Below are positions 19,076-26,620 of a stretch of 64,000 bases of DNA, piece after piece; position 1 is the stretch's first letter; the number at the start of each line of letters is the position of its first letter. The stretch spans positions 1 through 64,000 of the forward strand of contig NZ_JAKFWH010000060.1 of assembly GCF_021731985.1 (NCBI RefSeq), given 5' to 3'. The notes under the pieces were generated by a model. The model ran no database searches, was not told the origin of the DNA, and saw only the letters and a list, made by a program, of their open reading frames with translations. The stretch is from Nitrosomonas sp. (GTDB lineage Bacteria; Pseudomonadota; Gammaproteobacteria; Burkholderiales; Nitrosomonadaceae). The position numbers and the translations under genes were made by a program.

Positions 19076-20287
19076 ATGCAACAGAATTTAGAGAAACCCG
19101 ACCCGGATGCAGAATACCAAGCATTGATGCAAGCCGGTGAATTAAAACCGGACGACGATCAAGTCAAAGCAGTTGCTGTATTAGAGCGATTACACCGCGA
19201 ACTCATCGATTATCCGGCGATCGGAAATAAACGTGATGGCCTTGCGCTCAAAAGCTGGTTTCCTAGCGGCATCTTTCGTTGGCTGGGTAGTGACAAACCT
19301 ACCCCCAAAGGCATCTATCTCTATGGCGGTGTAGGCCGCGGGAAATCTATGTTGATGGATTTGTTTTACTCCGTCGCTCCGATTGCATCAAAGCGACGAG
19401 TGCATTTTCATGAATTCATGTTGGACATCCATGCCCGGCTTAAAGAATGGCATGATCTCTCAGTACGGGAGCGCGCACAGCACGGTAGCCGTGCGAATGA
19501 CAATGACCCGATGCCATCCATCGCACGGCAAATAGCCGGTGAAACAACATTGTTATGTTTTGACGAATTACAAGTCACTGATATTGCCGATGCCATGGTT
19601 CTGACCCGATTGTTCAAGGAGTTGTTCGCCCGAGGCGTGATTGTGGTCGCCACTTCCAACCGCCCGCCCGATGATCTTTACAAAAATGGCCTGAACCGCC
19701 AGCGCTTTCTGCCTTTCATTGCGCAACTCAAGGAAAAACTTGAAATCATTCCGCTTGAAGGCCCGGTAGATTATCGCTACAACCGTTTGAAAGGCGCAGA
19801 GACTTATTATTTCCCAATCAATACAGAAACCACGGACCAATTAGCAGCAACTTTTTTCCGACTGACCGACCGCCGAATTGAAGACCGGGCAAAAGTTCCC
19901 AGCGAAGTATTGAATGTGCAAGGACGTACACTGTTTGTGCCTAAAGCGGCACGCGGGGTTGCGGTTTTTTCGTTTAAACGCCTGTGTGCAAATCCACTGG
20001 GGACAGCAGACTATCTCGCTATCGCCAGAACCTATCATACCGTCATCATGGTCGCGATCCCGCAATTCAACGAGGAAAATAGCGATGAAGCCAAGCGCTT
20101 TGTGAATTTTATCGATGCGCTCTACGAACATGGCGTCAAATTCCTCTGCTCTGCCGCTGTGCCGCCGCAATCACTGTATACCGGGGGCGATGTCAGTTTT
20201 GAATTTGAACGTACGATTTCGCGTTTGATGGAAATGCAATCGGAAAACTATCTGGCAAGCGGCCATGGCAAAACTATCGCGGCTTAG
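19076..20287 (+). CDS. zapE: Cell division ATPase ZapE (AFG1 family)
   Basis: A 403-residue AAA-type ATPase of the AFG1/LACE1 family; in E. coli ZapE acts at the Z-ring late in constriction. Walker A is GGVGRGKSML (about residues 83-92), Walker B is LLCFDELQV, and sensor 1 lies in VVATSNRPP. The last gene of the xthA-ampG-zapE run, six bases after ampG. Confidence 0.93.
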   Translation: MQQNLEKPDPDAEYQALMQAGELKPDDDQVKAVAVLERLHRELIDYPAIGNKRDGLALKSWFPSGIFRWLGSDKPTPKGIYLYGGVGRGKSMLMDLFYSVAPIASKRRVHFHEFMLDIHARLKEWHDLSVRERAQHGSRANDNDPMPSIARQIAGETTLLCFDELQVTDIADAMVLTRLFKELFARGVIVVATSNRPPDDLYKNGLNRQRFLPFIAQLKEKLEIIPLEGPVDYRYNRLKGAETYYFPINTETTDQLAATFFRLTDRRIEDRAKVPSEVLNVQGRTLFVPKAARGVAVFSFKRLCANPLGTADYLAIARTYHTVIMVAIPQFNEENSDEAKRFVNFIDALYEHGVKFLCSAAVPPQSLYTGGDVSFEFERTISRLMEMQSENYLASGHGKTIAA

Positions 20288-20739
20288 GAGAGCCTCTTAG
20301 ACAGACCATTTTTGACAAATCATCAATAAGAACAGGAACCCAGCCACACACTTCATTTTTTATCGATGTATTCCGCGAACCTGGCATCAAATTTTAGTGC
20401 TCAATCATTGCACTCTTTCGATCACTACACGCCTATCTGTTGCGTTTAAATTTCACACATAATTAACATTTTTAATGTTATCCTTAAATCAGGATAAGTG
20501 TTATCGCTTATTCTTAGTTACATCACTTAATTACTTCAGAAATCGTATCCTATCCTTTTAGAAGATTAAGTTTGTACGAATAGGTAGTCTTCTAAAAGCA
20601 TATTTTCTGTCTGTGGAACTGCAATTTGATTCCAGATAAAGATTGTAGACTAGGTATGTGACTTGTAGCTGATTGAGTTTCAACGTAACGCTGAATATAT
20701 CCATTAACATCATTTGATATTATTACAAAGGAGATTTTC
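20288..20739. other. Intergenic region with a long hairpin
   Basis: No gene seen. An 11-bp perfect inverted repeat (CTTTTAGAAGA at 20555-20565 with TCTTCTAAAAG at 20588-20598, 22-base loop) is the only clear structure. It lacks a T-tract, so it may be an operator or a remnant rather than a terminator. The lipoprotein ribosome binding site AAAGGAG ends the region. Confidence 0.5.
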
Positions 20740-20913
20740 ATGAAATATTCACTAATTGCAGTTGTACTGTTAGCCATCATGTTGACCGGGTGTAAAGGCG
20801 AGGGCAAGCCAGGTCAATACCCACCAAGTCTATATAAAGAAAGAGACAGTGCATTATCTGATGCCGAACTCGAAAAAAATAAACAAGAAGCTGCGGGGAA
20901 TAAAAGTAACTAA
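20740..20913 (+). CDS. Small lipoprotein, 57 residues
   Basis: A short gene with a strong ribosome binding site (AAAGGAGATTTTC before ATG). The protein has a lipoprotein signal peptide MKYSLIAVVLLAIMLTGC, with the lipobox LTGC placing the lipid-bearing Cys at position 18. A 39-residue hydrophilic tail rich in Lys, Glu and Ser follows. The function is unknown; it resembles the many tiny outer-membrane or periplasmic lipoproteins of proteobacteria. A terminator follows about 150 bp downstream. Confidence 0.75.
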   Translation: MKYSLIAVVLLAIMLTGCKGEGKPGQYPPSLYKERDSALSDAELEKNKQEAAGNKSN

Positions 20914-21060
20914 TTGTTTCTACTGTTGATTCTTTAATATTTCATAGAGAGTCGATTCTGAAGCATCAGCAACAAGCTAAAGCAACAGATGATTGAGCAT
21001 TTTATTGTGCATAAGCAAAAACTATAATGAGCAGATAAAATGTTAAAGCTTGTTCTCCAA

Positions 21061-21094
21061 AAGACCCTGGTGAAATACCCAGGGTCTTTTTTTT
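21061..21094 (+). terminator. Rho-independent terminator
   Basis: A perfect 10-bp stem AAGACCCTGG/CCAGGGTCTT with an 8-base loop, running straight into a long T-tract (21087-21094). It closes the lipoprotein transcript. A consensus -10 box TATAAT at 21023-21028 just upstream might also start a very short RNA ending here, but no matching -35 is clear. Confidence 0.88.
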
Positions 21095-21109
21095 AAAACT
21101 AGCCTCTAA

Positions 21110-21247
21110 GCAAATTTCCTGCATCTCGCACCGCTGCATATCGACGATTGGTTATTGGCCATCGCAGGCGGAATACTCGTTGCAGCACTCACCCTGTTGA
21201 ATTCAGCAAACCAGCCGAATGCTGCGCACAATCGGAAAACAAAATAA
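21110..21247 (+). pseudogene. C-terminal remnant of a probable cation-transporting ATPase
   Basis: A 45-codon frame preceded by a stop and with no start. It reads ANFLHLAPLHIDDWLLAIAG then a second hydrophobic segment and a short polar tail. This resembles the last membrane helices of P-type cation ATPases (the LHL..L...DWLLA pattern). The rest of such a gene is absent. It lies about 270 bp before the left boundary element of the DGR cassette, suggesting past loss or rearrangement there. The family assignment is tentative. Confidence 0.4.
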
Positions 21248-21441
21248 AACGCCATCGCCCGGAATCCCGCTCTGTGTTGTGAGAATAATCACATACACAA
21301 CAGAACAATTACTGGATACTGTCCCTCACGTACTGCAGAACTCTCTCTCCTACTGCTGCTACGTTCTCCAACTTTTGACGATAAAGTTGGAGACCCCTCC
21401 CGGTCAAATGGACTTAACGGTTCATTTGACCTTTTTTTCTT

Positions 21442-21512
21442 TGTCATTCCGAACAAAGTGAGGAATCTTTGGGAATCAACTGCGCAGATTTCTCGCCATG
21501 CTCGAAATGACA
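21442..21512 (-). repeat. 71-bp palindromic repeat, copy D
   Basis: Same family as copy B and the same orientation. It lies 8 bp before the terminal-inverted-repeat element at the left edge of the DGR cassette. Confidence 0.85.
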
Positions 21513-21520
21513 ACGCTTCA

Positions 21521-21607
21521 GGGCGCCTCTAAAAATTCAAAGTTCCAAACAAAACGAGGCGTGAGTAACAAAGTGTTGTGACGAAATTTGGATTTTTAGA
21601 GGTGCCC
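21521..21607 (+). mobile_element. MITE-like element with terminal inverted repeats, short copy
   Basis: An 87-bp unit beginning GGGCGCCTCTAAAAATTCAAA and ending in its near complement (TTTGGATTTTTAGAGGTGCCC). It is the same sequence, in opposite orientation, as the 141-bp copy at 26256-26396, but lacks about 54 internal bases of that copy. The missing part lies between two GAG-containing motifs, which suggests internal deletion. It has no coding capacity, so a MITE is the best description. It marks the left edge of the DGR cassette. Confidence 0.7.
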
Positions 21608-21719
21608 TTCAGAGACCTCTTAAGCGCTGATAGTACCCCGCAGTCCATCCCCCGTTTTGTCCCCCGCGCGCTCCGCCGCGCAGCTGCCAACCGGCTGCTG
21701 GCCTGCTGTGTTTGACTTA

Positions 21720-21744
21720 GTGCAATACCCTCCGGGTATTGCAC
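21720..21744. promoter_or_regulatory. Hairpin just downstream of DGR variable repeat 1
   Basis: A perfect 11-bp stem GTGCAATACCC/GGGTATTGCAC with a 3-base loop TCC. It lies 19 bases past the coding-strand 3' end of VR1 and just after the target-1 stop. In the Bordetella phage DGR a short hairpin at this place is needed for efficient retrohoming, so a similar role is plausible here. It could instead be a terminator, although no T-tract follows on either strand. Confidence 0.55.
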
Positions 21745-21745
21745 T

Positions 21746-22561
21746 CTACCTGAGCTCATGACCTCGGACAAGACGGAAACCGACGTTGCCGCGGCGGTCC
21801 GACGGATCGCCGTGATAGCGGCCAGCAGAACGGCAGTGCCTGCCGTAGCCGTACCAAGAGCCGCCGCGCAGCACGCGGGAATCGCCCGATTCCGCCCCTT
21901 GTGGATCGATTATCGGCTCCGCCGGGTAATCTCCATACCGATCCTGGCACCATTCCAACACATTACCGTGCATCTGGTATAGCCCCCAGTCATTGCACGG
22001 CAGCTCTTTGACATCAACAGTCCGACGCCGGTATTCACTTGGGCTACCATTGTTGTAAGGGCGACTTCCATCAAAATTAACCAACGTTGAATCCATCTGA
22101 TCTCCCCAGCAAAATGGCGTAGTACTCGCGGCGCGGCAGGCATATTCCCACTGCGCTTCGGTCGGCAGGCATAATTTCAATTCTGCTTTCAGGCCGTTCA
22201 TTTTGGTAATGAAAGTTTGAGCATCCTCCCAGTTGATATTCTCTACTGGAAGTTCTTCCCCTTTAAAATGACTGGGATTTTCCCCCATCATCACTTCCCA
22301 CAGCGCTTGCGTCACTGTCGTATCAGCCATCCAGAAGCCTTTGGTTAAAGTCACCTGATGTTGCAATTCATCATCATAGCGTTCCGGCTCATCTGGTGGC
22401 GACCCCATCAAAAACGTCCCCGGCTCGCACCAGCGAAATGCCTGCCGCACGCCTTTGTAGGTGAATGCCATCCATAGCCCGAATTCATCTTCGCCCCAAT
22501 CAGAGGCCCATGCTTCCGGGAATTCTTCGGGGAAAATCGTGTGTTTACGGATAACGAACAT
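21746..22561 (-). CDS. DGR target protein 1, FGE-sulfatase fold with C-terminal variable region
   Basis: A 271-residue protein of the formylglycine-generating-enzyme/C-type-lectin fold. It has GTFLMGSP (about 48-55), NPSHFKGEELPVE, LPTEAQWEYACRA and HGNVLEWCQDRYG. Residues about 226-267 are encoded by VR1. TR Asn codons appear here as Y, G, Y, H, G, Y, G, D, R, G and one unchanged N. DGR targets of this fold use the variable face for ligand binding. It is a paralogue of target 2 but stops right after GHEL; DNA past the stop (about 21640-21700) still matches the target-2 tail, so the tail was lost. No signal peptide is seen. The ribosome binding site is weak. Confidence 0.93.
   Translation of the reverse strand: MFVIRKHTIFPEEFPEAWASDWGEDEFGLWMAFTYKGVRQAFRWCEPGTFLMGSPPDEPERYDDELQHQVTLTKGFWMADTTVTQALWEVMMGENPSHFKGEELPVENINWEDAQTFITKMNGLKAELKLCLPTEAQWEYACRAASTTPFCWGDQMDSTLVNFDGSRPYNNGSPSEYRRRTVDVKELPCNDWGLYQMHGNVLEWCQDRYGDYPAEPIIDPQGAESGDSRVLRGGSWYGYGRHCRSAGRYHGDPSDRRGNVGFRLVRGHELR
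21763..21886 (-). repeat. DGR variable repeat 1 (VR1)
   Basis: 124 bp, aligned without gaps to the template repeat at 22845-22968. I count 16 differences, and every one falls on an adenine of the coding strand (T on the + strand as printed). Both ends of the block are identical to TR. This adenine-specific pattern is the signature of DGR mutagenic retrohoming. Confidence 0.95.
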
Positions 22562-22589
22562 ATTAGTTTCTAAGGAGCAACAGAGTAAT

Positions 22590-22660
22590 TGTCATTTCGA
22601 GCATGGCGAGAAATCTATAACACTGATTACCAAAGATTCCTCACTATGTTCGGAATGACA
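22590..22660 (+). repeat. 71-bp palindromic repeat, copy E
   Basis: Same family as copy A and the same orientation, located inside the DGR cassette between the TR and target 1. It may separate target 1 from the upstream transcript. Otherwise 22562-22844 holds no gene. Confidence 0.85.
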
Positions 22661-22844
22661 TCCGTGGATCATTCAAGATTTCTCTAATTTCTTTAGTTTA
22701 AAAAGACGGTCAACCGGCGGGCGTTCACACGAACATCCATCCGCATTACTAGCGCATCCGGCGACCTTGCTTTTTGTCAATCAACCATCGGATTGAACTG
22801 GATAAAGATCTGGTCATTCACGCTCATTCCAACAGCGTGTCGAG

Positions 22845-22968
22845 CTCGGACAAGACGGAAACCGATGTTGTTGTTGCGGTTCGACGGATCGTTGTGATTG
22901 CGGTTAGCAGAACGGCAGTTCCTGCCGTTGTTGTTCCAAGAGCCGCCGCGCAGCACGCGGGAATCGCC
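22845..22968 (-). other. DGR template repeat (TR)
   Basis: 124 bp located 25 bp downstream of the reverse transcriptase stop. If translated in the target frame it would read [20 protein letters not shown], that is, Asn (AAC/AAT) codons at each position that varies in the targets. AAY codons are favoured in TRs because adenine mutation gives many residues and no stops. The frame through it (22777-23001) is not a real gene. The TR RNA is copied by the reverse transcriptase with errors at adenines and replaces VR sequence. Confidence 0.95.
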
Positions 22969-22993
22969 TTTTCGACCTTCACCCATCATCATT

Positions 22994-24001
22994 CTACACA
23001 ACCAGCGCAGGGTGTTGCAGCAAATTCCCTCGCCGCCAGCCTAAGCTGTCCGTTCCCTGCGTGATTGAGTGTACGGCGGCGTAGGCCGTTTGCAACTGTG
23101 CCGGGGTAATCCATTCCTGCCGACATTGGTGTTCCCAGTATAAGCGGCGCTGCTGATAACGGCGTTTGCGGCGAATGCTCATACGCATGACACCCGGAAG
23201 AATGCGATAACCACAGAAAAGAATGCCTTGATCGCTGCGCTGGATTTGCCAATTGGGTTTGACCGTAAGCTGACGCTGTTCATGCAGCCAGTTCTGCACC
23301 AGTAGTAAAATCTCTTGCACTTGTTGCTTATCGTCACACCACCACACGATATCATCCATGTAGCGCACATGCGCCCGCACTTCCGGCAATTCATTCAGCA
23401 ACCGATCCAGGCCATCCAGATAATAATTGGCGAAATATTGCGAGGTCAGAGAACCAATCGGCAAACCTTTGCCGGGTCGAGTGTGGTAACAAGCCAGCAA
23501 ACGCTGCAACTGCGCTTCAAACGCTCTTCCCTTGAAGCGGCGCAACAGTATCGACAATAAAATATCCTGGTCGATGCAGGCAAAATAACTGTCAATGTCT
23601 ATCTTGCCGTACCATCCATACCGGCGGATAGACTGCTGTGCCGAATCTGCCGCCCGGTGCACACCCAAGGCCGGGCGGCAAGCAAAACTGGTTGGCAGCA
23701 TGGCACGCTCTAATACCGGCCCGGCCAAATTGATGAGGGCATGATGAAAAACCCGGTCTTCAAAACAAGCAGCATGAATGGTGCGCCGTTTCGGATCATG
23801 AATGATAAAAGAACGGAAATCCCCATAAGGCATTCGACCATCCAGAATCGCCTGGGCTAGCTGATTCAGATTTTCCTCAGCTTGTTGCAGAAACCGGCTG
23901 ATTGGATCGCGGTGGCGTTTACCACTGGCAGCTTTGTGTAACGCCAGCGTCAGATTGGCATGACCGGCAATCTGTTCAAGATCGATCCGAATGCGCTTCA
24001 T
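22994..24001 (-). CDS. DGR reverse transcriptase
   Basis: A 335-residue reverse transcriptase that copies the TR RNA into adenine-mutated cDNA. The palm motif YMDD is at 214-217 ([10 protein letters not shown]), the first catalytic Asp is in [13 protein letters not shown], and IGSLTSQ at 182-188 carries the SQ form typical of DGR enzymes in place of the retroviral QG motif. I chose ATG at 24001 ([10 protein letters not shown]); the frame extends to 24019. The start overlaps the HRDC gene by 26 bases. The TR follows immediately. No maturase or endonuclease domain is present, as expected for this clade. Confidence 0.95.
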   Translation of the reverse strand: MKRIRIDLEQIAGHANLTLALHKAASGKRHRDPISRFLQQAEENLNQLAQAILDGRMPYGDFRSFIIHDPKRRTIHAACFEDRVFHHALINLAGPVLERAMLPTSFACRPALGVHRAADSAQQSIRRYGWYGKIDIDSYFACIDQDILLSILLRRFKGRAFEAQLQRLLACYHTRPGKGLPIGSLTSQYFANYYLDGLDRLLNELPEVRAHVRYMDDIVWWCDDKQQVQEILLLVQNWLHEQRQLTVKPNWQIQRSDQGILFCGYRILPGVMRMSIRRKRRYQQRRLYWEHQCRQEWITPAQLQTAYAAVHSITQGTDSLGWRRGNLLQHPALVV

Positions 24002-24473
24002 CGTCGCCTTCCGGTACATCGCCTGCCCAAAATCCGGTCAATTTTTGTAGAAATTGATCGCCATATTTTTCCACCCGTGACTTTCCAACACCCGGAATGG
24101 CCTGTAATGCGGTTTTATTGCGAATCCGTTGTTCCACCATCGCAGCCAATTGCTCATTGGTGAACAAGGCATACGGTGGCACACCATAACTATCAGCCAG
24201 TTCTTTGCGCAAATTACGCAGTTCAATATACAAACCAAAATCCGTTTCACTCAGCACTTGCTTGTAATCCACCGAAGATTTTTTCTGAATGCTGGCAGAA
24301 GGCGCGGCTTCGCCGTCCAGCCAGGTCACGCAGATTGACCAAAAACTATTGGCACCATCAGCAACTCAGTGTTTCTCCACAAAACTAACACGGTGCTGAC
24401 TGCAAAAAGCATTCAATTCTTCTGCGGATGAATCGGGAGCACAGGCAGAAACGGCAAAGAACTTGTATTTCAT
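23976..24473 (-). pseudogene. DGR accessory HRDC-domain gene interrupted by in-frame TGA
   Basis: ATG at 24473 overlaps the target-2 stop (TGATG), implying coupled translation. The frame runs 35 codons (MKYKFFAVSACAPD...FVEKH), meets TGA at 24366-24368, then continues VADGANSFWSICVTWLDGE to an HRDC nucleic-acid-binding domain (YIELRNLRKELADSYG, LQAIPGVGKSRVEKYG). As I recall the family, DGR HRDC proteins keep both parts as one chain of about 165 residues, so the TGA is a nonsense change, a sequencing error, or is read through. Restart at the GTG at 24329 would give 117 residues with the HRDC domain intact. The reading frame is otherwise undamaged. Confidence 0.8.
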
Positions 24474-25432
24474 CACTTCATTAAATCTTTAAACCGATCC
24501 AACATACCTTTCGGCTCTTTCCCGCCCCGCAGACCATCCCCCGTCTGTCCCCCACGCGCTCCGCCAGCGTGGCTGCCAGCCGGCTGCTGGCCTGCTCGAA
24601 CTGACCTGACTGACTGGAGCTCATGACCTCGGACAAGACGGAAACCGAAGCTGTCGTAGCGGTACGACGGATCGTGGAGAGAGCGGTGCGCAGAACGGCA
24701 GTACCTGCCGTGGCGGTCCCAAGAGCCGCCGCGCAGCACGCGGGAATCGCCTGATTCCGGCCCTTGTGGATCGATTACCGGCTCCGCCGGGTAATCTCCA
24801 ACGCGATCCTGGCACCACTCCCACACATTACCGTGCATCTGGTACAAGCCCCAGTCGTTACAGTACAGTTCTTTGACTGCGATAGTCTGTTCCCGATATT
24901 CGCTCGGACTGCCATTGTTGTATGGATAATTTCCATCAAAATTAACCATCGTTGAATCAATCTGATCTCCCCAACAAAATGGTGCAGTACTCGCGGCGCG
25001 GCAGGCGTACTCCCATTGTGCTTCGGTCGGCAGGCATAATTTCAACTCTGCTTTCAGGCCGTTCATTTTGGCTATAAAGGCTTGAGCTTCCTTCCAGTTG
25101 ATTTTCTCTACTGGAAGTTCTTCCCCTTTAAAATGACTGGGATTATCCCCCATTACAACTTCCCACAGCGCTTGTGTCACCGTTGTATCAGCAATCCAGA
25201 ACCCTTTGGTTAAAGTGACTTGATGTTGAGTTTCATCATTACCGAACGATTCCCGTTCCGGTTCATTTTCCGGTGACCCCATCAAAAACGTCCCCGGTTC
25301 ACACCAGCGAAACGCCTGCCGCACGCCTTTGTAGGTGAACGCCATCCATAGACCGAATTCATCTTCGCCCCAATCAGAGGCCCAGGCTTCCGGGAATTCT
25401 TCGGGGAAAATGGTGTGTTTGCGGATGTACAT
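24473..25432 (-). CDS. DGR target protein 2, FGE-sulfatase fold with variable region and tail
   Basis: A 319-residue paralogue of target 1, nearly identical over the first 55 residues (KHTIFPEEFPEAW...) and through the core (LPTEAQWEYACRA, MHGNVWEWCQDR). The variable region covers residues about 228-269. Template Asn positions appear as D, R, H, Y, H, S, H, Y, Y, D and S. After GHEL it continues with a 46-residue Gly/Arg/Gln-rich tail ending RFKDLMK that target 1 lacks. The stop overlaps the HRDC start. No signal peptide is seen, so it is probably cytoplasmic unless exported another way. It begins 29 bp after the DUF5995 gene. Confidence 0.93.
   Translation of the reverse strand: MYIRKHTIFPEEFPEAWASDWGEDEFGLWMAFTYKGVRQAFRWCEPGTFLMGSPENEPERESFGNDETQHQVTLTKGFWIADTTVTQALWEVVMGDNPSHFKGEELPVEKINWKEAQAFIAKMNGLKAELKLCLPTEAQWEYACRAASTAPFCWGDQIDSTMVNFDGNYPYNNGSPSEYREQTIAVKELYCNDWGLYQMHGNVWEWCQDRVGDYPAEPVIDPQGPESGDSRVLRGGSWDRHGRYCRSAHRSLHDPSYRYDSFGFRLVRGHELQSVRSVRAGQQPAGSHAGGARGGQTGDGLRGGKEPKGMLDRFKDLMK
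24575..24591. promoter_or_regulatory. Small hairpin downstream of VR2
   Basis: A 6-bp stem GCCAGC/GCTGGC with a 5-base loop, 36 bases past the 3' end of VR2, inside the target-2 tail. The matching DNA after target 1 has a weakened version. It may be a retrohoming structure for VR2, but it is farther away and shorter than the VR1 hairpin. Confidence 0.3.
24628..24751 (-). repeat. DGR variable repeat 2 (VR2)
   Basis: 124 bp, aligned without gaps to the TR. I count 15 differences at coding-strand adenines plus a single non-adenine change, T to G in the third base of an Ala codon (GCT to GCG), which is silent. The flanking stretches are identical to TR and VR1. Confidence 0.95.
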
Positions 25433-25461
25433 GGCAGATTTTAGTGAGCGTTACAAACCCA

Positions 25462-26241
25462 TCATTCCAAAATTTCAATACGTTGACGTGTCGTGCCCCG
25501 CTCCCCGAGGCGAATGATGCCGATGATGAAAGACCCGTAAAAACCCGGATGGGAAATGACGTTTGAAAATAATGCGATCATTTGATCTTTATCGATGATC
25601 GCTTGCTGGCGTTGTTCTTCGGATAAGGGAGATAACTTTTCTGCGAATGACCAGGCGGCATCGCGGGCCTTTTCCATGCTGAAATTGATGATCGCTGTTT
25701 CCACGCTACCCAGAGCACTATTGAGCAATTTCAGGAGAGGCCATATTTCCGCCAGTTCCTTTTGTACGTCACCCACCAGGCCAGCAAGTACGCCATTGAT
25801 CTTATCAAAGTCACCTTTGAGACCGGGTAGCTCTCCTGGGGGAACTGTTTCTGCCGCAGCAATTCCCAAGTCCAGGTTGATATGCGCATTCATGCCGATC
25901 AGCAAATGCTGTAATACAATCGGCCACCAGTGTTCGGTTTCATTAAATGCACGCACCCAGGATTGCGTCGGCGTTTGTCCTGTCTGATACTGATAACACG
26001 CATGAATATAGCGATTGGCAAAAATGATATCGAGTCGCTCCATGCGCGGACCATCGTCAAAAAAATTGTCTGTAATGCCTTTCTTAACTTGGATGGTCAC
26101 TTTGCGATACAACGCTGCAAAGTAACCGATGCGTGAATCATTTTGTTTGGACCATTCAATGATGGCTGTTAATTGCGCGATAACTTCGTCAATCGATGTT
26201 GCGGGCGTAGAAATAGAAGCGGGGAAACTTTCGGTATTCAT
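25462..26241 (-). CDS. DUF5995 family protein, first gene of the DGR operon
   Basis: A 259-residue, mostly helical soluble protein with the DUF5995-type core: IGYFAALYRKVT, MERLDIIFANRY, WVRAFNETEHWWPIVLQHLLIGMNAHINLDLGIA (two separate His). The Asn-Ala-His pattern is typical of the family, whose function is not known. A strong ribosome binding site (AAAAGGAGATGCT) lies right next to the terminal-inverted-repeat element, so transcription of the DGR operon must begin inside or beyond that element. Close spacing to target 2 suggests co-transcription. A role in the DGR is unproven. Confidence 0.75.
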   Translation of the reverse strand: MNTESFPASISTPATSIDEVIAQLTAIIEWSKQNDSRIGYFAALYRKVTIQVKKGITDNFFDDGPRMERLDIIFANRYIHACYQYQTGQTPTQSWVRAFNETEHWWPIVLQHLLIGMNAHINLDLGIAAAETVPPGELPGLKGDFDKINGVLAGLVGDVQKELAEIWPLLKLLNSALGSVETAIINFSMEKARDAAWSFAEKLSPLSEEQRQQAIIDKDQMIALFSNVISHPGFYGSFIIGIIRLGERGTTRQRIEILE

Positions 26242-26255
26242 AGCATCTCCTTTTA

Positions 26256-26396
26256 GGGCACCTCTAAAAATCCAAATTTTGTCACAACACTTTGTTGCTC
26301 ACAAAAAATGTTTCCTTACATATCAGCTATAGGCTGCGTAACCATTTTTTGCTCGTGCCTCGTGTTGTTTAGAACTTTGAATTTTTAGAAGCGCCC
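26256..26396 (-). mobile_element. MITE-like element with terminal inverted repeats, long copy
   Basis: A 141-bp unit with ends GGGCACCTCTAAAAATCCAAA and TTTGAATTTTTAGAAGCGCCC. It is inverted relative to the copy at 21521-21607 and carries about 54 extra central bases. It directly precedes the DUF5995 gene and marks the right edge of the DGR cassette. It encodes nothing. Confidence 0.7.
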
Positions 26397-26549
26397 ATTA
26401 GTTATTCAACTTCAGCATCATACGCAATACAAATTATGATGCAAGTTCAATGTACGCGGACTTGTCAGCAAACAATGATCGCCAATTTTTATCTGCAAAA
26501 CCTGAAAATTTTGTAGCAGCACAGGTCCCTTTAGGAACCTCTGATTAAC

Positions 26550-26620
26550 TGTCATTTCGAGCAGAGCGAGAAATCTATACTGTTGATTGCCAAAGATCCC
26601 TTACTACGTTCGGAATGACA
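26550..26620 (+). repeat. 71-bp palindromic repeat, copy F
   Basis: Same family and orientation as copy A, outside the right-hand MITE-like element. Together with copy D it makes an outer pair around the DGR cassette in opposite orientation. Nothing else is seen in 26397-26819 apart from the mdh ribosome binding site. Confidence 0.85.

Noticed and set aside
21023..21094. Short non-coding RNA between a TATAAT box and the terminator
   Set aside because: There is no convincing -35 element and the RNA would be only about 60 bases; the terminator is explained by the lipoprotein gene.
21529..21771. 80-codon frame downstream of target 1
   Set aside because: It covers the MITE-like element, the lost target tail in the wrong frame and the VR end; not a real gene.
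22777..23001. 74-codon open frame covering the template repeat
   Set aside because: It is the template repeat read in the target frame. It has no ribosome binding site and its N-terminal part comes from DNA overlapping the RT end, so I treat it as TR, not a gene.
24366..24368. TGA in the HRDC gene as a selenocysteine codon
   Set aside because: No selenocysteine insertion hairpin is evident just downstream and the position is not a known catalytic Cys; a nonsense change or error is simpler.
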